NCBI RefSeq assembly: GCF_030268085.1
Contig: NZ_BSDE01000003.1
Span: 434,001-498,000, forward strand
Origin: Geothrix limicola
GTDB taxonomy: Bacteria; Acidobacteriota; Holophagae; Holophagales; Holophagaceae
Direction of reading: 5' to 3'
DNA: 64,000 bases
A program made the position numbers and the translations under genes. Every line of letters starts with the position of its first letter. Position 1 is the stretch's first letter. Positions 44,306 to 51,593 of this stretch are shown here, in pieces. The notes under the pieces are model-generated. The model was not told where the DNA came from and did no database searches. It was given only the letters and a program-made list of their open reading frames with translations.

Positions 44306-44905
44306 ATGACCGACGCTCCGCTTCATCAGATCCGCATGCAGAAGCTCCAGGCCGCCATGCAGGCTCGCATGGCCCGCGCCACGGAAAAACGCGGCCTCCT
44401 CCTCGTCCACACGGGAAACGGCAAGGGCAAGAGCACGGCGGCCCTCGGCATGCTGGTGCGCAGCCTGGGCCACGGCTTCAAGTGCGCCGTCGTGCAGTTC
44501 ATCAAGGGCAGCCAGCCCACGGCGGAAACCGCGCTGGTGCAAGCCTTCCCAGGCCTGTTGAGTTGGGACCGCTGCGGCGACGGCTTCACCTGGGACACGC
44601 AGGACCGCGAGGGCGACGTGGCGCGCGTTCGCGAAGGCTGGGAGATCGTGAAGGCCCATCTCGCCGATCCGGACCTGCGCTTCCTGATGCTCGATGAATT
44701 CAACGTCGTGCTGCAGCACCGCTACTTCCCCGTGGAGGAGCTGCTGGAGGCCCTGGCGGCGCGGCCCGACCACCTCCACGTGGTGCTCACCGGTCGCGGC
44801 GCGCCCCAGGTCCTCATCGACGCCGCGGACCTCGTCACCGAGATGCGCATGGTCAAGCACCCCTTCGCGGCCGGCGTGCAGGCCCAGCCTGGACTCGAGT
44901 TTTGA
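44306..44905 (+). CDS. cobO: Cob(I)yrinic acid a,c-diamide adenosyltransferase
   Basis: A 199-residue enzyme of the CobO/BtuR type, which puts the upper adenosyl ligand onto the corrinoid with ATP. The P-loop is GNGKGKST (residues 37-44), followed by the family's AALGMLVRSLGHGFKCAVVQ and, further on, LMLDEFNVVLQ. GAGG lies upstream of the ATG. Its stop codon lies inside the first copy of a 14-base tandem duplication. Confidence 0.95.
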   Translation: MTDAPLHQIRMQKLQAAMQARMARATEKRGLLLVHTGNGKGKSTAALGMLVRSLGHGFKCAVVQFIKGSQPTAETALVQAFPGLLSWDRCGDGFTWDTQDREGDVARVREGWEIVKAHLADPDLRFLMLDEFNVVLQHRYFPVEELLEALAARPDHLHVVLTGRGAPQVLIDAADLVTEMRMVKHPFAAGVQAQPGLEF

Positions 44906-44921
44906 GGCTCGAGTTTTGAGG
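44894..44921 (+). repeat. 14-bp perfect tandem duplication
   Basis: CTCGAGTTTTGAGG at 44894-44907 is repeated exactly at 44908-44921. The first copy includes the cobO stop codon, and the second fills the gap before cbiB. A recent slippage event is the simplest explanation. Confidence 0.85.
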
Positions 44922-44932
44922 CGCGAATCCTG

Positions 44933-45874
44933 ATGGTTCTCCTGGCGGCGGGCCTGCTGGACGAGCTGGTGGGCGATCCCGAAGGCTGGCCCCATCCCGT
45001 GCGCGTCCTCGGCTGGATCATCCAGCGTCTGGACCGCGCGCGGCGTACCGTCACCTCGCGCGTCGTGCTGCGCGTCATGAGCTCTCGGGCCGCTGTTCGC
45101 GGCCTGGGCCTGCTGCTGGCCCTGGGGCTCTGCCTGCTGTCGGGCGGAACCGCGTGGCTGGCGCATCGTGCCGCGGGCCCCTGGGGCTGGGTCGTGGACA
45201 TAGTGCTCGGCGCCTGGATGCTGTCGGGCCGCAGCCTGCGGGTGGCCGTGGCGCGGGTGGCGGAGGCCCTGGAGGCGGGTGACCTAGGGTGCGCACGCCA
45301 GGCCGTGGGCCGCGTGGTGGGCCGCGATACCCAGGATCTCGATGAAGGTGGCGTGGTCCGCGCGGGCCTCGAGACCCTGGGCGAAAGCCTTTGCGATGGC
45401 GTGGTGGCGCCGCTCTTCTGGTTTGCCATGGGCGGGCTGCCGGGACTCTGGGCCTTCAAGGCCGCCAGCACCCTCGACAGCATGGTAGGCCACCGCGAGG
45501 CGCCATGGACGGACTTCGGCTGGGCTTCGGCGCGCCTGGATGACCTGCTGAACCTGGTGCCGGCGCGGTTCACGGCGCTCTTCATCGCGCTCGTCTTCCT
45601 TCGCGTGGAACCGCTGCGTGCCGCCTGGCGCGAGGCGCGGCGCCACGCCAGTCCCAACGCGGGCTGGGGCGAGGCCGCACTGGCCGCGGCGCTGAACGTG
45701 CAACTTGGTGGCCTCAACCACTACGATGGCGTGCCTCATCAGGGCCCGACTTTCGGCCGCGTCGAAAAACCGCTGGAGGAGGCGCGTCTGCGGGAGGGAC
45801 TGGCCCTGGGCCTGCGGGTGAACCTCGCGGCCCTCCTTTCGATGGCCCTGCTGGGGAGGCTGCTCCATGGCTGA
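44933..45874 (+). CDS. cbiB: Adenosylcobinamide-phosphate synthase
   Basis: A 313-residue membrane enzyme that couples adenosylcobyric acid with aminopropanol (phosphate). The beginning LLDELVGDPEGWPHPVRVLG is the family signature in two parts, and the internal RDTQDLDEGGVVRAGLETL and GLWAFKAASTLDSMVGHR are typical. Several hydrophobic helices are present. It overlaps the following aminotransferase-like gene by eight bases. Also called cobD in another naming scheme. Confidence 0.93.
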   Translation: MVLLAAGLLDELVGDPEGWPHPVRVLGWIIQRLDRARRTVTSRVVLRVMSSRAAVRGLGLLLALGLCLLSGGTAWLAHRAAGPWGWVVDIVLGAWMLSGRSLRVAVARVAEALEAGDLGCARQAVGRVVGRDTQDLDEGGVVRAGLETLGESLCDGVVAPLFWFAMGGLPGLWAFKAASTLDSMVGHREAPWTDFGWASARLDDLLNLVPARFTALFIALVFLRVEPLRAAWREARRHASPNAGWGEAALAAALNVQLGGLNHYDGVPHQGPTFGRVEKPLEEARLREGLALGLRVNLAALLSMALLGRLLHG

Positions 45875-46934
45875 GAGCCAAGCCACCCATGGCGGCCGGG
45901 TGTACGAAGTCGCGCGCGAGCTGGGAGTCGCACCGGAGGCGATCCTGGATTTCAGCGCCAACCTGAACCCGCTGGGTCCACCGCCGGGCGTGATCGGCGT
46001 ACTTCGCCAGGCCCTGCCCGAAGCGCTCCTGGCCTATCCCGACGCGGATCCCGCAGGCCTGAAGGCGCGGCTCTGCGCCCGCCATGGCGCCCGCGAGGAG
46101 CACCTGGTCCTGGGCGCAGGCGGGGCGGCCCTTCTGCATCTCGCCCTGCGCGCGCTGGCGCCGCGGCGGGTGGCGCTGCCCCTTCCGGCCTTCTCCGAAC
46201 AGGCCCGGGCTGTGGCGGCGGCGGGGGCCGACCTCCTGCCGTTGAGTGTCGGCCTGCCCCTGGATCTGGTGCGCCTGTCGGCCCAGTTGAACGACGCGGA
46301 CGTGCTCATCCTCACCAATCCCCACAACCCCACGGGACAGCTGTTGGACGCCGCGGCACTGCGCGATTGGCTGGAGGCCCATCCCCATCTCGCCCTCGTG
46401 CTCGATGAAGCCTTCATGGACTACGCGCCCTGGGCCACCCAGCTGCCGGGTCGGCTGGCGCGCCCGCGCACGGTGGTCCTGCGCAGCCTCACGAAGTTCT
46501 ACGCCATGCCGGGCCTGCGGGTGGGCCATGCCTTCGCCGATCCCGCCACGGCGGCCCGCATGCGGGCGCTGCAGGAGGGCTGGCCCGTGGGACAGCTCGC
46601 CCTGCTGGCGGCGGAGGCGGCCCTTCAAGATGAAGCCTTCGAAGCCCGCAGCCTCGCCGCTTTCCGCGAGACCCAGCCCATCTGGAAGAAACAGTTGGAG
46701 GGCCTGCCCGGCGTGTTCGTCCATCCCAGCGCCGCGCCTTTCTTCCTGCTGCGCCTCGCGGGTCCCTGGGGCACGCGGCTGGCGTCGGCGCTGCGGCGCG
46801 AGGGCATCCTCATCCGCACCTGCGAGGCCTGGCCCGGTCTCGATGACCATCATATCCGTCTCGCCGTGAAGGATGAGGCGGCCCACGCACGCCTGCTGCC
46901 GCGGCTGAACGCACTCCTTTCGACCTGCCCCTAG
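45867..46934 (+). CDS. cobD: L-threonine-O-3-phosphate decarboxylase-type PLP enzyme (HisC-like)
   Basis: A 355-residue PLP enzyme of the HisC/CobD aminotransferase-fold group. In cobalamin pathways it makes (R)-1-aminopropan-2-ol phosphate for the CbiB step. The PLP lysine lies in RSLTKFYAMPGLRVG. The N-terminal HGGRVYEVARELGV and LDFSANLNPLGPP are typical of CobD rather than HisC. It overlaps cbiB by eight bases. Its stop codon overlaps the stop of the convergent cbiA gene. In Pseudomonas-style naming the gene is cobC. No threonine kinase gene (pduX-like) is seen nearby. Confidence 0.9.
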   Translation: MAESQATHGGRVYEVARELGVAPEAILDFSANLNPLGPPPGVIGVLRQALPEALLAYPDADPAGLKARLCARHGAREEHLVLGAGGAALLHLALRALAPRRVALPLPAFSEQARAVAAAGADLLPLSVGLPLDLVRLSAQLNDADVLILTNPHNPTGQLLDAAALRDWLEAHPHLALVLDEAFMDYAPWATQLPGRLARPRTVVLRSLTKFYAMPGLRVGHAFADPATAARMRALQEGWPVGQLALLAAEAALQDEAFEARSLAAFRETQPIWKKQLEGLPGVFVHPSAAPFFLLRLAGPWGTRLASALRREGILIRTCEAWPGLDDHHIRLAVKDEAAHARLLPRLNALLSTCP

Positions 46935-48301
46935 CCGCGCCAGACCCGCATGCGCGCCATCCAGTGCTCGGCCCATGCAGGATTCGCGGCGAAGTGCAGG
47001 TGGACGTACGAGGCCATGCAGTTGCCGGCGGCGTGGCCTTCGAGGCGCCCTTCGCCGCGGAGGGGCGTGGCTTCATAGGCGGGCGATTCGAGGCTGCCCT
47101 CCCAGGTGGAGTGGTGGAATTCGTGGCCCCGCCCTTCGCTGCCGGCGGGGCCCAGCAGGCAGTCCCGCTCGAGGCGCAGCTGCTTGTAGCCGAATTGCTG
47201 CAGGCGCGACGTCATGCGCACGCGCCCGGGGATGAGGCCCGCCATGGGGTGGGCGCGGCCTTCCGCATCTTCCAGGCTGTCCGCCAGGATCATGTAGCCG
47301 CCGCACTCGGCGTAGCAGGGCAGTCCCGTGTGAATGCGCTCGCGCAGGGCGTCCAGGAAGGCTCGGTTGAGGCTGAGGGCCTCGGCGTGCAGTTCGGGAT
47401 AGCCGCCGGGCAGGTACACGCCGGCCACGCCTTCGGGCAGCGGATCGCGCAGGGGCGAGAAGGGCACCCAGCGCACGCCCAGGGCGGACAGGCGGTCCAG
47501 TGTGTCGGCATAGACGAAGCTGAAGGCTTCGTCCTGAGCGAGGGCCACGGGCAGGTCGCCGCCGGTTTGAGACGTGATTGGCGCGGGACTTCCGGGAGCA
47601 GGGCGCGTGGCGAGCTTAGCCATCGCGACCAGATCCACCGTGGCTTCCAGCTGATCCGCCAGGGCACCGAGTCGATCCTCCAGATCCGGCAGATCGTGGG
47701 GGCGGTGGAGGCCCAGGTGGCGCTCAGGCAGGTGCCAGCGCGCGTCCGGCGGCACGAAGCCGAGAGGACGCACGTCCGTGTGGGCGTGCACGGCTTCGGC
47801 CAGCAGGCGGTAGTGGCCCTCGCTGCCGACGCGGTTGAAGAGCACGCCCTTCAATTGGAGGTCGGGCCACAACGTGGCATGTCCGAGCACTGTGGCCGCC
47901 ACGCTGCCTGCGACGTTCTGGGCGTCCACCACGAGCACCACGGGAAGGCCCAGGCGCCGCGCCAGGTCGGCGGTGGAGCCCTGGAAGCTGACGGGATCGG
48001 CGCCGTCGAAGAGGCCCATCACGCCCTCCACCAGGCCCAGGTTGGCCCCCGCGCCGCCCCGCACCCAGGCGTCGCGCAGGCCCGCGTCGTCCATGAACCA
48101 GCCATCCAGGTTCCAGCTCGGGCGCCCCGCCGCCGCGCCGTGCAGCAGGGGATCGAGGTAGTCAGGGCCCGCCTTGAAGGGCGCCACCACGTGGCCCCGC
48201 CGCCGGAAGGCCGTCAGCAGGCCCGCCGTGAGCGTGGTCTTGCCCGAACCGGAATTGGGCGCCGCCAGTACGAGACCGGGCATGGGTTGACTCGTCATCA
48301 T
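46931..48301 (-). CDS. cbiA: Cobyrinate a,c-diamide synthase
   Basis: A 456-residue ATP-dependent amidotransferase (CbiA/CobB) amidating the a and c side chains of cobyrinate with glutamine. The N-terminal P-loop (LAAPNSGSGKTTLTAGLL) and the class I glutaminase domain with CYAECGGYMILADSLED (the cysteine nucleophile) are clear. The segment MTSRLQQFGYKQLRL is the family's C-terminal marker. The start codon overlaps the cobQ stop (ATGATGA), so the two are translated together. Its stop overlaps the stop of the gene on the other strand. Confidence 0.94.
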   Translation of the reverse strand: MMTSQPMPGLVLAAPNSGSGKTTLTAGLLTAFRRRGHVVAPFKAGPDYLDPLLHGAAAGRPSWNLDGWFMDDAGLRDAWVRGGAGANLGLVEGVMGLFDGADPVSFQGSTADLARRLGLPVVLVVDAQNVAGSVAATVLGHATLWPDLQLKGVLFNRVGSEGHYRLLAEAVHAHTDVRPLGFVPPDARWHLPERHLGLHRPHDLPDLEDRLGALADQLEATVDLVAMAKLATRPAPGSPAPITSQTGGDLPVALAQDEAFSFVYADTLDRLSALGVRWVPFSPLRDPLPEGVAGVYLPGGYPELHAEALSLNRAFLDALRERIHTGLPCYAECGGYMILADSLEDAEGRAHPMAGLIPGRVRMTSRLQQFGYKQLRLERDCLLGPAGSEGRGHEFHHSTWEGSLESPAYEATPLRGEGRLEGHAAGNCMASYVHLHFAANPAWAEHWMARMRVWRG

Positions 48302-49800
48302 GCGGGCCTCGCGGCCGCCAGCAGGCGTTCCCAGGCCCCGGGCCGCAGGCTGCGACGCAGGTGTTCGGCCCAGCGCTGGATGCGGTTCTCCAGGGGATCG
48401 GCGACGGACACGGCGCGGGTGGGCAGTCCGCGGGAGCTGCGGATCTGGTTGAGCAGGGCGGCGCGCCAGGCATCATTGCCGAGGAGGCCGTGCAGGTAGG
48501 ATCCGAGCGCGCGCTCGCCGTGCCAGCCCGCCTCGGCGCCAATGTCCATCAACAGCGGCGAGCCGCCTGCATTCACCAATTCTGTCTGGCCATGATGAAT
48601 TTCATAGCCCGAGAGCGCGTGCCCCGCCTCGGGCCAGAGGCTTTCGAAATCCGAAGGCCGCGTCGCCTTTTCGGTGCGGAACACGGTGCGGGTGGGCAGC
48701 AGGCCGAGGCCGGGCCACGAGGCAGGCCCGCCCTCGGTGCCGGCTTCATCCAGCAGCGATTGCCCCAGCATCTGGTAGCCGCCGCAGAGGCCCAGTATCC
48801 AGGCGCCGCGTGCGTGAGCCTGGCGCACGGCTTCGGCGAGTCCCGTGGAGGCGTGGTGCGCGAGGTCGGCCACCGTGGCCTTGGATCCGGGCAGGATGAG
48901 CAGGTCCTGCTCCAGCGCGCGCCTGGGATCCGTGATCCAGGTGAGGTAGAGATCGGGCTCCGCCAGCAGGGGCGCCAGGTCCTCGGTGTTGCTCACGCGG
49001 GGCGAGAGCAGGGCGCCCACCTTCAGCGTGCCTGCGGGTGCCGCGGCATCCACGGGGATGCGGAAGGGACGGTCCTCCTCGTCCAGGGCATGGTCCAGGT
49101 GGGGCACGACGGCCAGCACGGGCACGCCGGTGATGGCTTCCAACTGCGTGATGCCCGCTTCGAAGAGCGAGGCGTCGCCCTTGAAGCGGTTCACCACCAG
49201 GCCGATGACGCGGGATCGATCCTCGGGCGGCAGCAGGTCCAGCGTGCCCTTGGCCTGGGCGAAGACGCCGCCCTTGTGGATGTCCAGCACCAGCACGAGG
49301 GCCCCCGCGAGGCGGCGCGCCGGGCGCAGGTTCACGAAGTCGCGGTCCATGAGGTTGAGTTCGACGGGAGATCCGGCGCCTTCCATCACGATGAGTTCGT
49401 GGCGCGCCGCCAGGCGCAGCAGGGCCGCGTCCGCGAGGCCCGCCAGCTGCGAGGTGTCGCGGAAATAATCCTTCGCCTCCTGGATGCCCGCGGCCCGGCC
49501 GAGCACGATCACCTGGGCGCCGGTCTGGTTGAGGGGCTTGAGGAGCACGGGCCCCATGTCCACGTGGGGCGCGAGGCGGCAGGCCTGGGCCTGCAGGATC
49601 TGGGCGCGCGGCATCTCCAGCCCCTCGGGAGTGACGCCGGCCTGGTTGGCCATGTTCTGGGCCTTGAAGGGCGCCACGTCGAGGCCCGCGTCGCTGAAGA
49701 GGCGGCAAAGGCCCGCGGCGACGAGGCTCTTGCCCACGTCCGAGGCGCTGCCGAGCACGGCGATCGCACGAGCCAGTTGTGCATCGTGGGCAGGGTTCAA
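48298..49800 (-). CDS. cobQ: Cobyric acid synthase
   Basis: A 500-residue glutamine amidotransferase that amidates the four remaining side chains of adenosylcobyrinate diamide. The AIAVLGSASDVGKSLVAAGL segment is the dethiobiotin-synthetase-like ATP site, and WILGLCGGYQMLGQSL the glutaminase nucleophile elbow. YEIHHGQTEL and ALGSYLHGLLGND end the domain. The start at 49800 is a TTG overlapping the bluB stop (TTGA); a longer upstream frame exists but overlaps bluB. The length fits the family. Confidence 0.92.
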   Translation of the reverse strand: MNPAHDAQLARAIAVLGSASDVGKSLVAAGLCRLFSDAGLDVAPFKAQNMANQAGVTPEGLEMPRAQILQAQACRLAPHVDMGPVLLKPLNQTGAQVIVLGRAAGIQEAKDYFRDTSQLAGLADAALLRLAARHELIVMEGAGSPVELNLMDRDFVNLRPARRLAGALVLVLDIHKGGVFAQAKGTLDLLPPEDRSRVIGLVVNRFKGDASLFEAGITQLEAITGVPVLAVVPHLDHALDEEDRPFRIPVDAAAPAGTLKVGALLSPRVSNTEDLAPLLAEPDLYLTWITDPRRALEQDLLILPGSKATVADLAHHASTGLAEAVRQAHARGAWILGLCGGYQMLGQSLLDEAGTEGGPASWPGLGLLPTRTVFRTEKATRPSDFESLWPEAGHALSGYEIHHGQTELVNAGGSPLLMDIGAEAGWHGERALGSYLHGLLGNDAWRAALLNQIRSSRGLPTRAVSVADPLENRIQRWAEHLRRSLRPGAWERLLAAARPA

Positions 49801-50429
49801 CGGCGCTCCAGCACATCGGCCAGGGGGCGGCGCTGTTCCCAGCCCTCGGCCTCCAGCTCGGGGATGTCGAGGAAGGCCTCGGGCCATCCGACGCAGAGGT
49901 AGGCCACCCACTCCCAGGTGGGCGGCAGGTCGAAGGCTTCGCGCAGGCCCTGGGGATCGAGGATGCTCACCCAGCCGATGCCGAGGCCCTCGGCGCGGGC
50001 CGCCAGCCACAGGATCTGGATGGCGCAGACGACGCTGTCGCGCAGGGTCTGGGGCTGGGTCTGGCGGCCCAGGCCGTGACCCTGGGCGGGCGCCGTCTCA
50101 CAGCAGATGAGCAGGTGCTCGGGGGCCTGGCCGAGGCCCTCCAGCTTGAGCCGCTTGTAGGTCTCGGCGCGGGCGCCCTCGTAGCCCGAGGCCGCCGCCG
50201 CATTGGCCGCCTCGAAGGCCGTGGCCACGGCCGCGCGAAGCTTCGGGCTCTGCACGCGGATGAAGCGCCAGGGCTGGCTCAGGCCCACGCTGGGCGCCAG
50301 ATTGGCCTGCTCCAGCAGGTGCAGCAGCAGGGGTTCGGGCACGGGGTCCCGCCGGAAGCGCCGCACGTCCCGGCGGGCCCTGAGAAGGGCATCCAGCTCG
50401 GCGCGGAAGGCTTCGGAAAAGGCGTGCAT
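49797..50429 (-). CDS. bluB: 5,6-dimethylbenzimidazole synthase
   Basis: A 210-residue nitroreductase-fold flavin-destroying enzyme that makes DMB, the lower ligand of B12. The family features are RARRDVRRFRRDPVPEPLL near the start, NLAPSVGLSQPWRFIRVQ, then GIGWVSILDPQGLREAFDLP and YLCVGWPEAFLDIPEL. The start at 50429 was selected because the frame upstream of it overlaps the neighbouring divergent gene. cobU starts 34 bases away on the other strand. It allows DMB to be made in oxygen. Confidence 0.92.
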   Translation of the reverse strand: MHAFSEAFRAELDALLRARRDVRRFRRDPVPEPLLLHLLEQANLAPSVGLSQPWRFIRVQSPKLRAAVATAFEAANAAAASGYEGARAETYKRLKLEGLGQAPEHLLICCETAPAQGHGLGRQTQPQTLRDSVVCAIQILWLAARAEGLGIGWVSILDPQGLREAFDLPPTWEWVAYLCVGWPEAFLDIPELEAEGWEQRRPLADVLERR

Positions 50430-50463
50430 TCCACCATTCTCGCGGAGAAGGGTTAAATGGAAC

Positions 50464-50982
50464 ATGGCTGAGATCATCTATGTCACCGGACCGGTCCGCA
50501 GCGGGAAGAGCCGCTACGCCGTCGAGCGCGCCTCGGCCTGGGGCCCGGGCGTCGTGTTTGCCGCCACCTACCTGGCCGATCCGCGCGACGCGGAGATGAC
50601 CGAGCGGGTGCGGCGGCACAAGGAAGAGCGGCCCGCGGACTGGCGGACGCTGGAGGCTCCCGAAGACGTGGCCGGCGCCCTGCGGGGCCTCCAGCCGCCA
50701 CCCTCGGGCCTGCTTCTGGACTGTCAGACCCTCTGGCTGTCCGCCCGCCTGGATCGTTCTGACGAGGCTCTGCTGCGCGAATGGCAGGAACTGCTCGACG
50801 CCCTGCGCGAGGCGCCCTATCCCGCCCTCCTCGTGGGCAACGAAGTGGGTTGGAGCCCCGTGCCCGAATCCGCCGAGCTCCGCCGCTGGCGCGATCTGGC
50901 GGGCTGGATGGGACAGCGCAGCGCCGCCGCCGCCGCCGAGGTCTGGCTGCTGGTGGCGGGCTGTCCCTTGCGCCTGAAATAG
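50464..50982 (+). CDS. cobU: Adenosylcobinamide kinase / adenosylcobinamide-phosphate guanylyltransferase
   Basis: A 172-residue bifunctional CobU/CobP enzyme that phosphorylates adenosylcobinamide and adds GMP. The P-loop is TGPVRSGKSRYAVERA (Gly9 to Ser16), followed by ATYLADPRDAEMTERVRRHK, where the covalent-GMP histidine lies, and LLLDCQTLWLSARL. The ATG at 50464 is chosen by fit to the family start; the frame runs further upstream. The gene points away from bluB with only 34 bases between. Confidence 0.93.
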   Translation: MAEIIYVTGPVRSGKSRYAVERASAWGPGVVFAATYLADPRDAEMTERVRRHKEERPADWRTLEAPEDVAGALRGLQPPPSGLLLDCQTLWLSARLDRSDEALLREWQELLDALREAPYPALLVGNEVGWSPVPESAELRRWRDLAGWMGQRSAAAAAEVWLLVAGCPLRLK

Positions 50983-51080
50983 GCGTTTGAAGTCGGTGTC
51001 TGAAGCCGATTCTCGGGTTTCTGACAAGTTCCTCTGTCCGGACATCGAAATCGGATGAGATCTGCTAGGATTCCAGATGT

Positions 51081-51593
51081 ATGGGATCCCAAACAAAGCT
51101 CCCCAAGGCCGACGCCGCCACGCGGCGCATCCTCCAATCCCTGCGGGCCATCGTGCGGGACCTGCGCCTGGCCTCCGTGTCCTGCGAGAGGCGCTTCGGC
51201 CTGAGCGCCGCCCAGCTCTTCGTGCTCCAGGTCCTGCAGGATCAGCCGGGCCTGAGCCTGGGCGAGGTGGCCGAGCGCACGGGCACGGATCAAAGCTCGG
51301 TATCCGTGGTGGTGCGCAAGCTCCAGGAGAAGCAGCTCGTGCAGAAGCAGGCCTCCCCCGAAGACGCGCGGCGCCTGGTGATCCACCCGACCGCCGCCGG
51401 AAGTCGCCTCGCGCAGTCGGCGCCGCCCGCCGTGCAGGGCCAACTGATCCAGCGCCTGGCGGCGTTGGGAACACGAGACCGGGCCCAGCTCGCGGAGCTG
51501 CTGGAACGCTTTGCGCCGGCGGATGCCGAGGCGCAGCCGATGTTCTTCGAAGAAGCGGCGGGCACGACGAAGAAAGGGAAAGCACGTGACTGA
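51081..51593 (+). CDS. MarR-family transcriptional regulator
   Basis: A 170-residue regulator with a MarR winged helix: LSAAQLFVLQVLQDQPGLSL, GTDQSSVSVVVRKLQEKQLV (recognition helix) and the wing SPEDARRLVIHPTAAG. The C-terminal tail is Lys-rich. It overlaps the chloride-channel gene by eight bases and probably controls it. No ribosome site is visible before the ATG. A TAGGAT box lies about ten bases upstream, so the message could be almost leaderless. Confidence 0.88.
   Translation: MGSQTKLPKADAATRRILQSLRAIVRDLRLASVSCERRFGLSAAQLFVLQVLQDQPGLSLGEVAERTGTDQSSVSVVVRKLQEKQLVQKQASPEDARRLVIHPTAAGSRLAQSAPPAVQGQLIQRLAALGTRDRAQLAELLERFAPADAEAQPMFFEEAAGTTKKGKARD

Noticed and set aside
49801-50010. Longer N-terminus for cobyric acid synthase
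   Set aside because: It would overlap bluB by over 200 bases and is Arg/Pro-rich, unlike the family.
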